DNA of 64,000 bases from Thermoactinospora rubra (GTDB taxonomy: Bacteria; Actinomycetota; Actinomycetes; Streptosporangiales; Streptosporangiaceae), in the NCBI RefSeq assembly GCF_002093975.1, contig NZ_MSZZ01000033.1, forward strand, positions 1 through 64,000. Reading direction: 5' to 3'. The first letter of the stretch is position 1. Every line of letters starts with the position of its first letter. Made by a program: the position numbers and the translations under genes. The notes under the pieces were generated by a model. The model ran no database searches, was not told where the DNA came from, and worked only from the letters and a program-made list of their open reading frames with translations. Shown here one piece after another: positions 50,418 to 58,657 of the stretch.

Positions 50418-51425
50418 TCAGCGCGTGACCGTGAGGAAGGTGCGGGCCGTACCGCCGTCCTGGCAGGAGACGACCACCGCGTGCCTGCCCGGCCTGGCGG
50501 CGGTGAGCGCCGGGGTCCAGACCGCGGCCGGCGCGGCGGCCTCGTGGCGGCGCGGCGTGAAGGCGGCGGACGTCACGGCCCGCACGCGACCGGTGCCGCA
50601 GACGGCCGTGACGGTGACCTGGCCACCCGCCCGGACGGTGACCGGGCGGACGCCCGCGCCGGCGTCCACGTGCGACAGGGCGACGGGCGGGGCGGTGGCG
50701 GTCGGCGTCGGGGTCGGAGCCGGGGAGGTCGGGGAGGCCGAGGGCGTGGGGGACGTGGGGGACGCGGTGGGAGCGGGCGTCGGGGAGGTCCCGCCGGAGC
50801 CGAACACCACGTCCGAGCAGGAGTAGAACGCCTCCGGGCTGTCGCTGCGCTGCCAGATCGCGTAGATGAGGTGGCGGCCGGTCCTGACGGGCAGGGTCGC
50901 CTCCATGACGTAGGAGCCGTTGGCCATCGAGGGGTCCTGCTGCCGGTGGAACGGCTTGGCCTCCAGGTCCGACCACTTCAGCGGCTTGGCGGGATCGTAG
51001 CCGGGCTTGGTGAGGTAGAGCTCGAAGCTGCCCCTGTGCGGAGCCGTACCGCGGAAGGTGAAGGTGAACCTTCCGCCGGAGGGCAGCGCGGCGGCGGGCC
51101 AGTCGGCGCGGGCCTGGTCGAGACCGCGGTACTTGTCGCGCCCGGCGCTGCACAGCCTGCCGTCGGGGATGAGCTCGCGGTGCCGTCCGGCCGCGTTGGC
51201 GAGGTTGACCTCGTTCCAGTCGTAGAGCGGCTGGGTGCCGCCGAGCGCCACGGCCTGCTTGCAGGCGGCGGACCTGGGGCTCTCGGGGCCTTCCAGGTAG
51301 CAGACCATGGCCCGGCTCGGCGGGTTGTTCATGGTGCCGTGGGCGTGGGCGGCGCCGGGGGTCAGGGTGAGCGCGACGGGAACGGTCAGGAGTGCGGCGA
51401 GGAGGGCTTTGCGTGTGATCTGCAT
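50418..51425 (-). CDS. Lytic polysaccharide monooxygenase (AA10), secreted
   Basis: Copper enzyme that cleaves crystalline chitin or cellulose oxidatively. A 335-residue precursor: signal peptide residues 1-28 ending AAHA, giving His 29 (HGTMNNPPSR) as the mature N-terminus needed for the copper histidine brace. The AA10 domain runs to about residue 205 (RTGRHLIYAIWQRSDSPEAFYSCSDV seen in parts), then a Ser/Pro/Thr linker and a C-terminal domain of about 90 residues that is not a recognised carbohydrate-binding module. AAGGTGG precedes the ATG at 51425. Confidence 0.92.
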   Translation of the reverse strand: MQITRKALLAALLTVPVALTLTPGAAHAHGTMNNPPSRAMVCYLEGPESPRSAACKQAVALGGTQPLYDWNEVNLANAAGRHRELIPDGRLCSAGRDKYRGLDQARADWPAAALPSGGRFTFTFRGTAPHRGSFELYLTKPGYDPAKPLKWSDLEAKPFHRQQDPSMANGSYVMEATLPVRTGRHLIYAIWQRSDSPEAFYSCSDVVFGSGGTSPTPAPTASPTSPTPSASPTSPAPTPTPTATAPPVALSHVDAGAGVRPVTVRAGGQVTVTAVCGTGRVRAVTSAAFTPRRHEAAAPAAVWTPALTAARPGRHAVVVSCQDGGTARTFLTVTR

Positions 51426-51477
51426 GCGAGCCACCTTGGACCGCGCGAAAGGCGGACATAGGGCTCTTGAGCCGGCG

Positions 51478-52776
51478 TTAAGGACGCCTTAGCCGCCTCT
51501 TCAGCCCGCTCGCGGGGCGCGTGCGCAGCCACAGCCCGATCTGGGCGCCGCCCAGCGACGAGCGGTCGACCTTGATCCAGCCGCCGGTCGACTCGGCCAG
51601 CCGCCGCGCGATGTCCAGCCCCAGGCCCGTCGAGCCGGCGCCGCTGGCGCCGCGCTCCAGCGCGGTCTCGGGGTCGCGGATGCCGGGCCCCGCGTCGGCG
51701 ACGAGGATGCCCACCGCGTCGGCGCCTTCGTGCAGCGTCACGCTGAAGGCCGTCCCCTCGGGCGTGTGGCGGAAGACGTTGCCGAGCAGCGCGTCCACGG
51801 CGGCGGTCAGCTCGCTCGCCGCGACCGGCACCCGCACCGGCAGCTCCGCGCCGATCAGGTCCCACGGCCGCCCCTGGTCCTCGGCCAGCGCCGACCAGAA
51901 CGTCAGCCGCTCGCGCAGCACCTCGGCGGCGTCGCAGGCGGTGGCCCGCGACGGCCGCCTGGCCGTGGAGATGACCGCGTCGACCTCGCCCTCCAGCCGG
52001 GCCAGCGCCTCCCGGCTCGGCTCGGCGTCGGGGCCGAGCTGGTCCAGGCTCAGCCGCAGCGCGGTCAGGGGCGTGCGCAGCCGGTGCGACAGGTCGGCGA
52101 CCAGTTCCCGCTCGGCGGCCAGCAGCCGGGTGATCTGGTTGGCCATGGAGTTGAACGCCTGCCCCGCCGCGACCAGCTCCGGCGGCCCCTCGGGGTGGAT
52201 GCGCACGCCGAGGTCGCCCTTCCCGAGCGCGGCGGCGGCCGAGCCGAGCTGCCGCGTGGCCCGCACGACCCGCGCGCCCAGCCGGTCGCCCACGATCACC
52301 GAGCCCAGCACGAGCACGGCGGCCAGCACGGCCAGCACGGCCCACGCCGTGCCGACGCCGCGCGTCAGCTCGTCCGACGGGACGAACACCTCGATCACCG
52401 CGCTCCTGCCCTCCTCCAGCGCCACCGGGCGCAGCAGCACCACGCCGGAGTCCAGTTCGAGGGTCGTCGCCCGGGTCTGCGCCGAGGCGGCGGCCACCTC
52501 GGCGGCCGGCGCGTGACCGGCGCCCGTGGTCCTGCCGTCGACGTGGATGGCCAGCAGGCCGCGCCGCCCGGCCTCGGTGCTGGCCATGGCGTGGCCCAGG
52601 TCGGCGTCCGCGGTGGTCAGGGCCAGCACCGGCACCAGGGCCGCGGCCTGCCGTTCCGCGTCGCCGAGCGCCCCGCCGTACGCCGCCTCCTTCACGATCA
52701 GCCCGAGCGGGACCAGGAAGGCCAGCGCCACCATCGAGGTGACGGCGACGACCAGGAGAGCGAGCGTGGCCCTCAT
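51478..52776 (-). CDS. Sensor histidine kinase
   Basis: A 432-residue membrane sensor: spans at about residues 5-27 and 142-163 with an extracellular region between, HAMP domain (about 165-215), phospho-acceptor His in DLSHRLRTPLTAL near 230, then ATPase motifs LLGNVFRHTP (N box), DAGPGI and GSTGLGL. The response regulator gene lies 9 bases upstream on the same strand. The signal is unknown; the next gene downstream is the LPMO gene, 52 bases away. Confidence 0.92.
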   Translation of the reverse strand: MRATLALLVVAVTSMVALAFLVPLGLIVKEAAYGGALGDAERQAAALVPVLALTTADADLGHAMASTEAGRRGLLAIHVDGRTTGAGHAPAAEVAAASAQTRATTLELDSGVVLLRPVALEEGRSAVIEVFVPSDELTRGVGTAWAVLAVLAAVLVLGSVIVGDRLGARVVRATRQLGSAAAALGKGDLGVRIHPEGPPELVAAGQAFNSMANQITRLLAAERELVADLSHRLRTPLTALRLSLDQLGPDAEPSREALARLEGEVDAVISTARRPSRATACDAAEVLRERLTFWSALAEDQGRPWDLIGAELPVRVPVAASELTAAVDALLGNVFRHTPEGTAFSVTLHEGADAVGILVADAGPGIRDPETALERGASGAGSTGLGLDIARRLAESTGGWIKVDRSSLGGAQIGLWLRTRPASGLKRRLRRP

Positions 52777-52785
52777 CGCGGGCCC

Positions 52786-53463
52786 CTACCGGGGAGCGCA
52801 GAGCATGACGCCCACGCCGCGCACGGTGTGCAGGTACCGCGGCCGGGCGGCGCTCTCGCCCAGCTTGCGGCGCAGCCACGACAGGTGCACGTCGATGGTC
52901 TGGTCGTCGCCGTAGGACTGCCGCCACACCTCGGCCAGCAGCTCCCGGCGGCTCACCACCCGGTCGGCCCGCGCGGCCAGGTAGGCGAGCAGGTCGAACT
53001 CGCGCCTGGTCAGCGCCAGCGCCTGCCCGTCGAGCGTCGCCTCCCGCCTGCCGACGTCCACGGTCAGCCCGCCCACGTGGAGGATCTGGGGAGGTACGGC
53101 GGAGCGGGCCCGCCGCAGCACGGCGTCCAGCCTGGCCCCGAGGTGGTCGGCGGAGAAGGGCTTGACCAGGTAGTCGTCGGCCCCGGCGCGCAGCAGCCTG
53201 ACGATCTCGGCCTCGTCGTCGCGCGCGGTGGCCACGATGACCGGCACGTCGGAGATGCCGCGCACCATCCGCAGCGCCTCGGAGCCGTCGAGGTCGGGCA
53301 GCCCCAGGTCGAGGATGACCACGTCCGGCGGGCGTTGCGCGATCTCCCGCAGCGCGTCCAGGGCGCATCCCGCGCTGCGCACGGCGTGGTCGCGCCTGCC
53401 GAGCTCCTGGATCATGGCCGAGCGGACGAAGTCGTCGTCCTCCACCACCAGAACCGTCGCCAT
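52786..53463 (-). CDS. OmpR-family response regulator
   Basis: A 225-residue regulator: receiver domain with acidic pair VEDDD, phospho-acceptor Asp in ILDLGLPDLDG near residue 50 and Lys in LVKPF near 101; C-terminal winged helix (about 130-222, LTRREFDLLAYLAARADRVVSR seen in parts, ending YLHTVRGVGVML). ATG at 53463 (MATVLVVEDD) is the family-like start. It pairs with the kinase gene that follows. It is divergent from a plus-strand gene 34 bases away. Confidence 0.93.
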   Translation of the reverse strand: MATVLVVEDDDFVRSAMIQELGRRDHAVRSAGCALDALREIAQRPPDVVILDLGLPDLDGSEALRMVRGISDVPVIVATARDDEAEIVRLLRAGADDYLVKPFSADHLGARLDAVLRRARSAVPPQILHVGGLTVDVGRREATLDGQALALTRREFDLLAYLAARADRVVSRRELLAEVWRQSYGDDQTIDVHLSWLRRKLGESAARPRYLHTVRGVGVMLCAPR

Positions 53464-53497
53464 GCGCCCCAACGGTAGCCGCCGTTACTGTAGGGGA

Positions 53498-54001
53498 GTG
53501 CGGCGAGTCGTGAGATTTGTGGTGATCTGGTGTGGAGCCACCGCGATCGCCGTCTTCATCTCCTGGTTCGCCGTGCGCGACGTGCTGCGCGTGGAGTTCG
53601 TGGACGACGTACGGCTGGACGCGATGCGCGCCCAGACCTTCCCGGAGCGGGACCCCACGGCGCCCCCGACCCGGACCGCGCTGCCGACCCCGGTCAGGAC
53701 GGCCTCGCCGGCCCCGATGCGGACCGCGAGGCCCAGCCCGGCGCCCCGCCGTACCACAGAAAAGCCGCCCAGCCGGGCACCCGAGGACGTCAGGGTGGTG
53801 CGGGTGAAGCGCGGCGAGGTGGCGTTCGGCCTGGGCGCCTCCGGCTGCCGCCTGGTCTCGGCGACCCCGGCGGCCGGTCACACGGCCAAGGTCACCGAGC
53901 ACCCCGACTGGGTCAGGGTCGACCTCGTCGCCGACGACGGCCACGGCACCGCGGTGTTCTGCGTCAGCCGGGAGCGCCGCACCGACACCTGGGACTACTG
54001 A
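53498..54001 (+). CDS. Membrane-anchored protein with Pro/Thr-rich stalk, 167 residues
   Basis: One N-terminal span (about residues 4-25, VVRFVVIWCGATAIAVFISWF in part), a Pro/Thr/Arg-rich stalk (about 55-100) and a small outer domain (about 105-165) with two Cys (GCRLVS and FCVSR) that may form a disulfide. GTG at 53498 follows a TACTGT box by 7 bases, suggesting a leaderless message; GTG at 53510 with AGGGGAG upstream is an alternative. Function unknown. Confidence 0.65.
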   Translation: MRRVVRFVVIWCGATAIAVFISWFAVRDVLRVEFVDDVRLDAMRAQTFPERDPTAPPTRTALPTPVRTASPAPMRTARPSPAPRRTTEKPPSRAPEDVRVVRVKRGEVAFGLGASGCRLVSATPAAGHTAKVTEHPDWVRVDLVADDGHGTAVFCVSRERRTDTWDY

Positions 54002-54020
54002 CGCACCGACACCTGGGACT
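53978..54020. repeat. Tandem duplication of 24 bp at a gene end
   Basis: CGCACCGACACCTGGGACT occurs at 53978-53996 and again at 54002-54020, so the last codons of the preceding gene are duplicated after its stop. A second pair, CTGGCAGCCGGGACCC-like, follows near 54065-54095. Confidence 0.8.
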
Positions 54021-54190
54021 GCCGGACCGCTGAGCCGCCGGACCTTCCGGCGTCCCGGAACCCCTGGCAGCCGGGACCCTGGCAGCCGGGACCCCTGACG
54101 GCTCCCGCCGCCCCGGAGGCCCCCTACGCCGAGCGGCGTACCCGCCCCGCCTCCCGCGGGGCGATTCGCCGCGCCCCTCCCGATGACACC

Positions 54191-54580
54191 GTGACGGGTA
54201 TGGACCGCCTCACCAAGACGCTCGGCTGGCTCTCGCTGCTGTACGCGCCGGCCTTCCTCGCCGGCGCCCTGCTGCACGCCGGGGTACGGCTCGGCCCGCT
54301 GAGCACACCGCCGGTGCCGCCCGCCGTGGTCGTCGAGACGCTGTGCGGGCTCGCGATGCTGGCCGCCGGGTACGGCGTGCTGACCGGCAGGCCGTGGGCG
54401 CGCGAGGGGGTCGCCTACGCGCACGCGGGCACCCTGGCGGGCGTGCTGCTCGGCATCGTCGCGACCGCGCTCGTGCCCGGCTCCGACACCCCGCTGACCT
54501 CGTGGTACCACAGCGTCATGGCCGCCGCGCTGGCGCTCGGGCTGGGCGTGGTCCTCTACTCCTCCAGGGCGCGCAGGTAG
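54191..54580 (+). CDS. Four-span membrane protein, 129 residues
   Basis: Four predicted helices (about residues 12-32, 48-66, 74-98 and 108-124) with short loops and a basic end. No family recognised. GTG at 54191 and ATG at 54200 (MDRLTKTLGW) are both possible; neither has a good ribosome site. Its 3' end overlaps the convergent DUF523 gene by 25 bases. Confidence 0.65.
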   Translation: MTGMDRLTKTLGWLSLLYAPAFLAGALLHAGVRLGPLSTPPVPPAVVVETLCGLAMLAAGYGVLTGRPWAREGVAYAHAGTLAGVLLGIVATALVPGSDTPLTSWYHSVMAAALALGLGVVLYSSRARR

Positions 54581-55050
54581 GCCGCGGCCTCGCCGATCCG
54601 GTCCTCGCTGAACACGCGGATGCCGTGGAGCTCCAGCAGCGCGGTCGTCACCCCCCGGCCCGGGGTGCGACGGCCGCGGAAGGTGCCGTCGTAGACGGTG
54701 AGCGAGCCGCACGAGGGGCTGCCCTCCTTGAGCACGGCCAGCCGTACCCCAAAAGACTGCGCCACGGCGAGCGCGGCCTGCGCTCCGGACAGGAAGGCGG
54801 CGGTCACGTCCTCGCCGGAGGCGGTGAGCACGCGGGCCGCCCCGGCCAGCACCGCGGACCCGTCCGCGCCGCCCTCGATCTCGGCGGCGGGACGCGGTAC
54901 GGGCAGCCCGCCCTCGACCTCGGGGCAGAACGGCACCAGCCGCCCCTCCTCGCGCCAGGCGGCCAGGTGCTCGTCGGCGCTGGTCTTGGCGCCGCCGTCG
55001 TAGCGCACGCGGCGGCCCACGAGGCACGCGCTGACCAGGATCCGCTCCAC
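54556..55050 (-). CDS. DUF523 family protein
   Basis: A 164-residue protein with the conserved start ILVSACLVGRRVRYDGG, FCPEVEGGLPVPRPAAEI and LKEGSPSCG near residue 115. The three Cys/Ser-rich motifs are typical of DUF523, whose role is not established. GTG at 55050 starts exactly at the family N-terminus; the longer frame upstream is antisense to a membrane protein gene. Confidence 0.88.
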   Translation of the reverse strand: MERILVSACLVGRRVRYDGGAKTSADEHLAAWREEGRLVPFCPEVEGGLPVPRPAAEIEGGADGSAVLAGAARVLTASGEDVTAAFLSGAQAALAVAQSFGVRLAVLKEGSPSCGSLTVYDGTFRGRRTPGRGVTTALLELHGIRVFSEDRIGEAAAYLRALEE

Positions 55051-55083
55051 AGACCACAGGCTAGCCCCGCTAGCCTTCTGCTC

Positions 55084-55443
55084 ATGTCCCAGACCGTCGC
55101 GACCGGCGTGATCGCCCTGGCGCTGCTGCTGGCCGTGGTGGCCCTGATCGTGGCCATCCGCGACCGGGCGATGGGCATGGTCCTGCTGATCGGCTTCGCC
55201 CTGCTGGAGATCGCGGTGCTCGTGCAGGCCGGGCTGGCGGTCGCCGCGCTGGCCGGCGGCCACGAGCCGAAGGAGAAGGTCACCTTCGTCGCCTACCTGG
55301 CGGGCACGGCGCTGATCCCGCCCGCCGGGGTGTTCCTGGCGCTGGCCGAGCGCAGCCGGTGGGGCTCGGCGATCCTCGTGGTGGCCGGGTTCGCTGTCGC
55401 CGTCATGACCGGGCGGCTGCTGCAGCTGTGGGCGGGCGCGTGA
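55084..55443 (+). CDS. Membrane protein, 119 residues
   Basis: Four predicted spans (about residues 5-25, 29-55, 68-86 and 95-115) and few charged loops. It is divergent from DUF523 and overlaps the next gene by GTGA, so the two are a pair of small membrane proteins. In size and arrangement it resembles actinobacterial proteins encoded as integral-membrane pairs of unknown function. Confidence 0.7.
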   Translation: MSQTVATGVIALALLLAVVALIVAIRDRAMGMVLLIGFALLEIAVLVQAGLAVAALAGGHEPKEKVTFVAYLAGTALIPPAGVFLALAERSRWGSAILVVAGFAVAVMTGRLLQLWAGA

Positions 55444-55820
55444 GCACGCCGATCGGCACGGGCCCGGGCCGGGCGCTGCTGGCCGTCTACGGGCTGTTCT
55501 CGGTGGCCGCGGGGTCGCGGGCGACCGTGCAGATCCTCCAGCGGTTCGACGAGGCGCCGCTGGCGTACTCGCTGTCGGCCTTCGCCGCGGCCGTCTACGT
55601 CGTGCTCACGGTCGCCCTGGCCCGCGGCGCCCGCCGGCTCGCGCTGTGGGCGCTGGCCATCGAGCTGGCCGGAGTGCTGGTGATCGGTACGGCGAGCGTC
55701 GTGCGTCCCGCGGCGTTCCCCGACGAGACGGTCTGGTCGGTCTACGGAAAGGGTTACCTCTTCATCCCGCTCGTGCTGCCGATCGTGGGTTTGTACTGGC
55801 TCCTCCGCAGGAGGCGTTAA
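55440..55820 (+). CDS. Membrane protein, 126 residues
   Basis: Four predicted spans, with a conserved-looking FPDETVWSVYGKGYLFIPLVLP segment before the last helix and a RRRR end. The GTG start overlaps the previous stop. Function unknown; likely translated together with the gene before it. Confidence 0.75.
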   Translation: MSTPIGTGPGRALLAVYGLFSVAAGSRATVQILQRFDEAPLAYSLSAFAAAVYVVLTVALARGARRLALWALAIELAGVLVIGTASVVRPAAFPDETVWSVYGKGYLFIPLVLPIVGLYWLLRRRR

Positions 55821-55850
55821 GCGCCCGGGAGCCCGGGCAGGGGCAGGCTC

Positions 55851-56459
55851 ATGAGCACGATCGAACACTCCGTAGACGTCAACGTCCCGATCCGGACGGC
55901 CTACAACCAGTGGACGCAGTTCGAGACCTTCCCCGAGTTCATGGAGGGCGTGGAGTCGGTCAAGCAGCTCACCGACACCCGCACCGCATGGGTGGCGGAG
56001 ATCGCCGGCGTCCGCCGCGAGTTCGAGGCCGAGATCACCGAACAGCACCCCGACGAGCGCGTCGCCTGGCGCACGCTCGACAGGCCGCACCATGCCGGTG
56101 TGGTCACCTTCCACCGCGTCGGCGACGACACCACGCGCGTCACGCTCCAGATGGAGTACGACCCCGAGGGGTTCGTCGAGCAGGCGGGGGACTGGCTCCA
56201 GCTGGTGCGCATGCGGGTACGCGGCGACCTGGAGCGCTTCAAGAACTTCATCGAGTCGCGCGGCGGCGAGACCGGCGCCTGGCGCGGCGACGTCCCCGGG
56301 CCGCACCAGAAGGGCTCCACCTACGGCACGGGCACCGAGCCGATGCCGCCCGGCACCATCGGCGGCGACGACCTGCCGCCGTCGCCCGACCTGCCCCCGC
56401 CCGGCCCCGGACCGGTCCGGCCGCAGGAGCCGCCGACGCCCCCGCGGCCGATGCTGTGA
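55851..56459 (+). CDS. SRPBCC (polyketide cyclase/START-like) domain protein
   Basis: A 202-residue protein. Residues 1-145 are an SRPBCC fold: IEHSVDVNVPIRTAYNQWTQFETFPEFMEGVESV and TRVTLQMEYDPEGFVE (seen in parts), close to actinobacterial COQ10/cyclase-like proteins. Residues 150-202 are Pro/Gly-rich and disordered. It probably binds a hydrophobic ligand; none can be named. GGGGCAGG upstream of the ATG is a weak ribosome site. A strong hairpin follows. Confidence 0.82.
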   Translation: MSTIEHSVDVNVPIRTAYNQWTQFETFPEFMEGVESVKQLTDTRTAWVAEIAGVRREFEAEITEQHPDERVAWRTLDRPHHAGVVTFHRVGDDTTRVTLQMEYDPEGFVEQAGDWLQLVRMRVRGDLERFKNFIESRGGETGAWRGDVPGPHQKGSTYGTGTEPMPPGTIGGDDLPPSPDLPPPGPGPVRPQEPPTPPRPML

Positions 56460-56472
56460 CCGCGAGTTCCCC

Positions 56473-56501
56473 AGGCCCCTTCCCGACTCGGGAAGGGGCC
56501 T
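56473..56501 (+). terminator. Terminator hairpin after the SRPBCC gene
   Basis: AGGCCCCTTCCCG at 56473-56485 pairs perfectly with CGGGAAGGGGCCT at 56489-56501 around ACT; further pairing of CCCC with GGGG is possible outside. Confidence 0.85.
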
Positions 56502-56586
56502 TCGCTTGGGGTCAGGAATAAACCCCACTTTTGGGCCTGTTAGGCTAAAGGTCCCATCATTGGATGAGTGGAGGTTTTGCCCTGTC

Positions 56587-57804
56587 ATGAGTGTGCTGAC
56601 CGAGTCCAGGACCGAAAGCAGGAACGGATCGCTCGTCTGGCTGCTCGTGGTGGGGATCGTCCTCGCGGCGCTCAACCTCCGCACCGCCGTCACCAGCGTA
56701 GGCCCCCTGCTGGACCAGCTGGCCCGCGGGCTCGGCATGACCAGCGCGGGCACCGGCCTGCTCACCACGCTGCCCGTGCTGGCCTTCGCCACCGTCGGCG
56801 CCGTCACCCCGGCGCTGGCCAGGCGGATCGGCGAGCACCGGCTCCTGCTGGGGGCGCTGGTCCTGCTCGGCACCGGCATGCTCGCCCGGGCGGCGGTGGA
56901 CAGCGCGCCGATCTTCCTGGCCGGCAGCGCGGTCGCGCTGTCCGGCGGCGCGATCGGCAACGTGCTGATCCCCACGCTCATCAAGCGGCACTTCCCCCGC
57001 CGCGCCGGGGCGATGACCACCGTCTACACCACCGCCCTGGCCGTGGGCACCATGCTCGCCGCCGCGGCCACCGTCCCGATCGAGCGCGCCGCCGGCGGCG
57101 ACTGGCACATCGCGCTCGGCGTCTGGGCCGCCCTCGCCGCCGTCGCCGCCATTCCGTGGCTTGCGCTCCTCCGCGTGGACCGCAGTGAGCCGGAGCGGGA
57201 CGCCGCCGGGGCCCCGGCCGGGCTCAGGCACCTGGCCAGGAGCAGGCTGGCCTGGTCCGTCGCCCTCTACTTCGGCACCCAGTCGATGATCGCCTACATC
57301 ATGTTCGGCTGGCTCGCCAAGATGCTCACCGACGCCGGCTACAGCACCGGCCAGGCCGGGGTCGTCCTGGGCGTCTTCACCGCGCTGAGCATCCCCGTCT
57401 CGCTGGCCGTCCCGGCCGTGGCGGGCCGCTTCCACGACCAGCGCCCGGTCGTGGCCGGGCTGGTCGCCTTCTACGCGGTCGGCTTCGCGGGCATGTGGCT
57501 GGCGCCCCACTGGGTCTGGACCGTCTTCATCGGCATCGGCATGGGCTCCTTCCCGCTCGCGCTGACCATGCTGGCGCTGCGCACCCGCACGCCCGAGCAC
57601 ACCGCCGCGCTGTCGGCCTTCGGGCAGAGCGTGGGCTACCTGGTCGCCGGGGCCGGTCCGCTCCTGGTCGGCCTGCTGCACGAGGCGACGGGCGGGTGGG
57701 GCCTGCCGTACGCGCTCATCGCCGTGGTGCTCCTCCTGCAGCTGGCGACGGGCCTGTACGCCGGGGGCAACCGGTACCTGGAAGACGAGAGGATGGCGGG
57801 GTGA
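56587..57804 (+). CDS. CynX/NimT-type MFS transporter
   Basis: A 405-residue transporter with 12 spans. LAALNLRTAVTSVGPLLDQL near residue 27, ARRIGEHRLL in the loop 2-3 position and GNVLIPTLIKRHFPRRAGAMTTVYT (seen in parts) are characteristic of the CynX/NimT branch, whose members carry cyanate, nitroimidazoles or amino-acid-like compounds. The next gene overlaps by GTGA. Linked to an alanyl-tRNA editing gene, it might export a non-proteinogenic amino acid (speculative). Confidence 0.87.
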   Translation: MSVLTESRTESRNGSLVWLLVVGIVLAALNLRTAVTSVGPLLDQLARGLGMTSAGTGLLTTLPVLAFATVGAVTPALARRIGEHRLLLGALVLLGTGMLARAAVDSAPIFLAGSAVALSGGAIGNVLIPTLIKRHFPRRAGAMTTVYTTALAVGTMLAAAATVPIERAAGGDWHIALGVWAALAAVAAIPWLALLRVDRSEPERDAAGAPAGLRHLARSRLAWSVALYFGTQSMIAYIMFGWLAKMLTDAGYSTGQAGVVLGVFTALSIPVSLAVPAVAGRFHDQRPVVAGLVAFYAVGFAGMWLAPHWVWTVFIGIGMGSFPLALTMLALRTRTPEHTAALSAFGQSVGYLVAGAGPLLVGLLHEATGGWGLPYALIAVVLLLQLATGLYAGGNRYLEDERMAG

Positions 57805-58622
57805 GAACCACCCACGTCACCTTCCCCCACGGCCAGGTCTCCGGCCGCTCCACCGTGGTCGCCACCGTCCCGGCGGACGGCCGGCACGGCGTGGTCGTCG
57901 CCGAGACCCCGTTCCACCCGCTCGACCACACCTGGCCCGACCAGCCCGCCGACCGCGGCACCCTGGACGGCTCGCCGGTCCTCGACTGCGTGACCGGCGC
58001 GGCCCGCGACGGGCAGGTCCTGCTCGGGTCCGACATCCCGGTACGGCGGGGCGACGACGGCTGGGCGTGGCTCGTCGTCCACGTCCTCGACAGGCCCGTC
58101 CCGGTCGGCGCGGAGGTCGAGCTGGAGGCCGATCCCGCCTACCGCGCGGCGCTGTCGGCCGGGCACACCGGCTGCCACCTGGCCGCGCTCGCCCTGAACG
58201 GCGTGCTGGCCGGTCGCTGGCGCAAGGAGGTCGCGCCCGACTCGCTCGGCCATCCCGACTTCGACCAGGCCGCGATCACCTCCTCGCGGATCGTCGAGCA
58301 CGGCAGCCTCGACGTCTACCGCCTGGGCAAGTCGCTGCGCAGGAAGGGCTTCTCGGCCGACGGGCTCGACCCGGTGGAGATCGCCGACCAGGTCAACGAG
58401 GTGCTCAAGGGCTGGGTGGCCGCCGACGCGCCGGTCTGGGTGGACGCGCCGGGGCCGGAGCTGACGGCCCGCCGTACGTGGAACTGCGACCTGCCCGTCG
58501 GGCGGGCCACGATTCCCTGCGGCGGCACCCACGTCACCCGCACCGGCGAGCTGGGCGGGGTCCGCGTCGAGCTCTCGCTGGAGGAGGCGGCGCTGACCAT
58601 GCGGACCACGGTCGGGCCGTAA
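57801..58622 (+). CDS. AlaX-type alanyl-tRNA editing domain protein
   Basis: A metal-dependent hydrolase of 273 residues like the editing domain of alanyl-tRNA synthetase, which removes Ser or Gly from tRNA-Ala. The zinc motif HTGCH is at residues 122-126 and the partner CGGTHVTRTGEL at about 242; all four ligands are present. A beta-barrel precedes the core. The GTG start overlaps the transporter stop, so both are made together. Substrate could be a mischarged tRNA or a free amino-acid derivative. Confidence 0.87.
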   Translation: MRTTHVTFPHGQVSGRSTVVATVPADGRHGVVVAETPFHPLDHTWPDQPADRGTLDGSPVLDCVTGAARDGQVLLGSDIPVRRGDDGWAWLVVHVLDRPVPVGAEVELEADPAYRAALSAGHTGCHLAALALNGVLAGRWRKEVAPDSLGHPDFDQAAITSSRIVEHGSLDVYRLGKSLRRKGFSADGLDPVEIADQVNEVLKGWVAADAPVWVDAPGPELTARRTWNCDLPVGRATIPCGGTHVTRTGELGGVRVELSLEEAALTMRTTVGP

Positions 58623-58657
58623 GGCGCCGCCTCCTCCGAGCGAGCGGTTACCGGGCG

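Noticed and set aside
51386..55057. 1223-codon minus-strand frame
   Set aside because: It passes through the kinase, regulator and other genes in another frame; the composition is that of a GC shadow.
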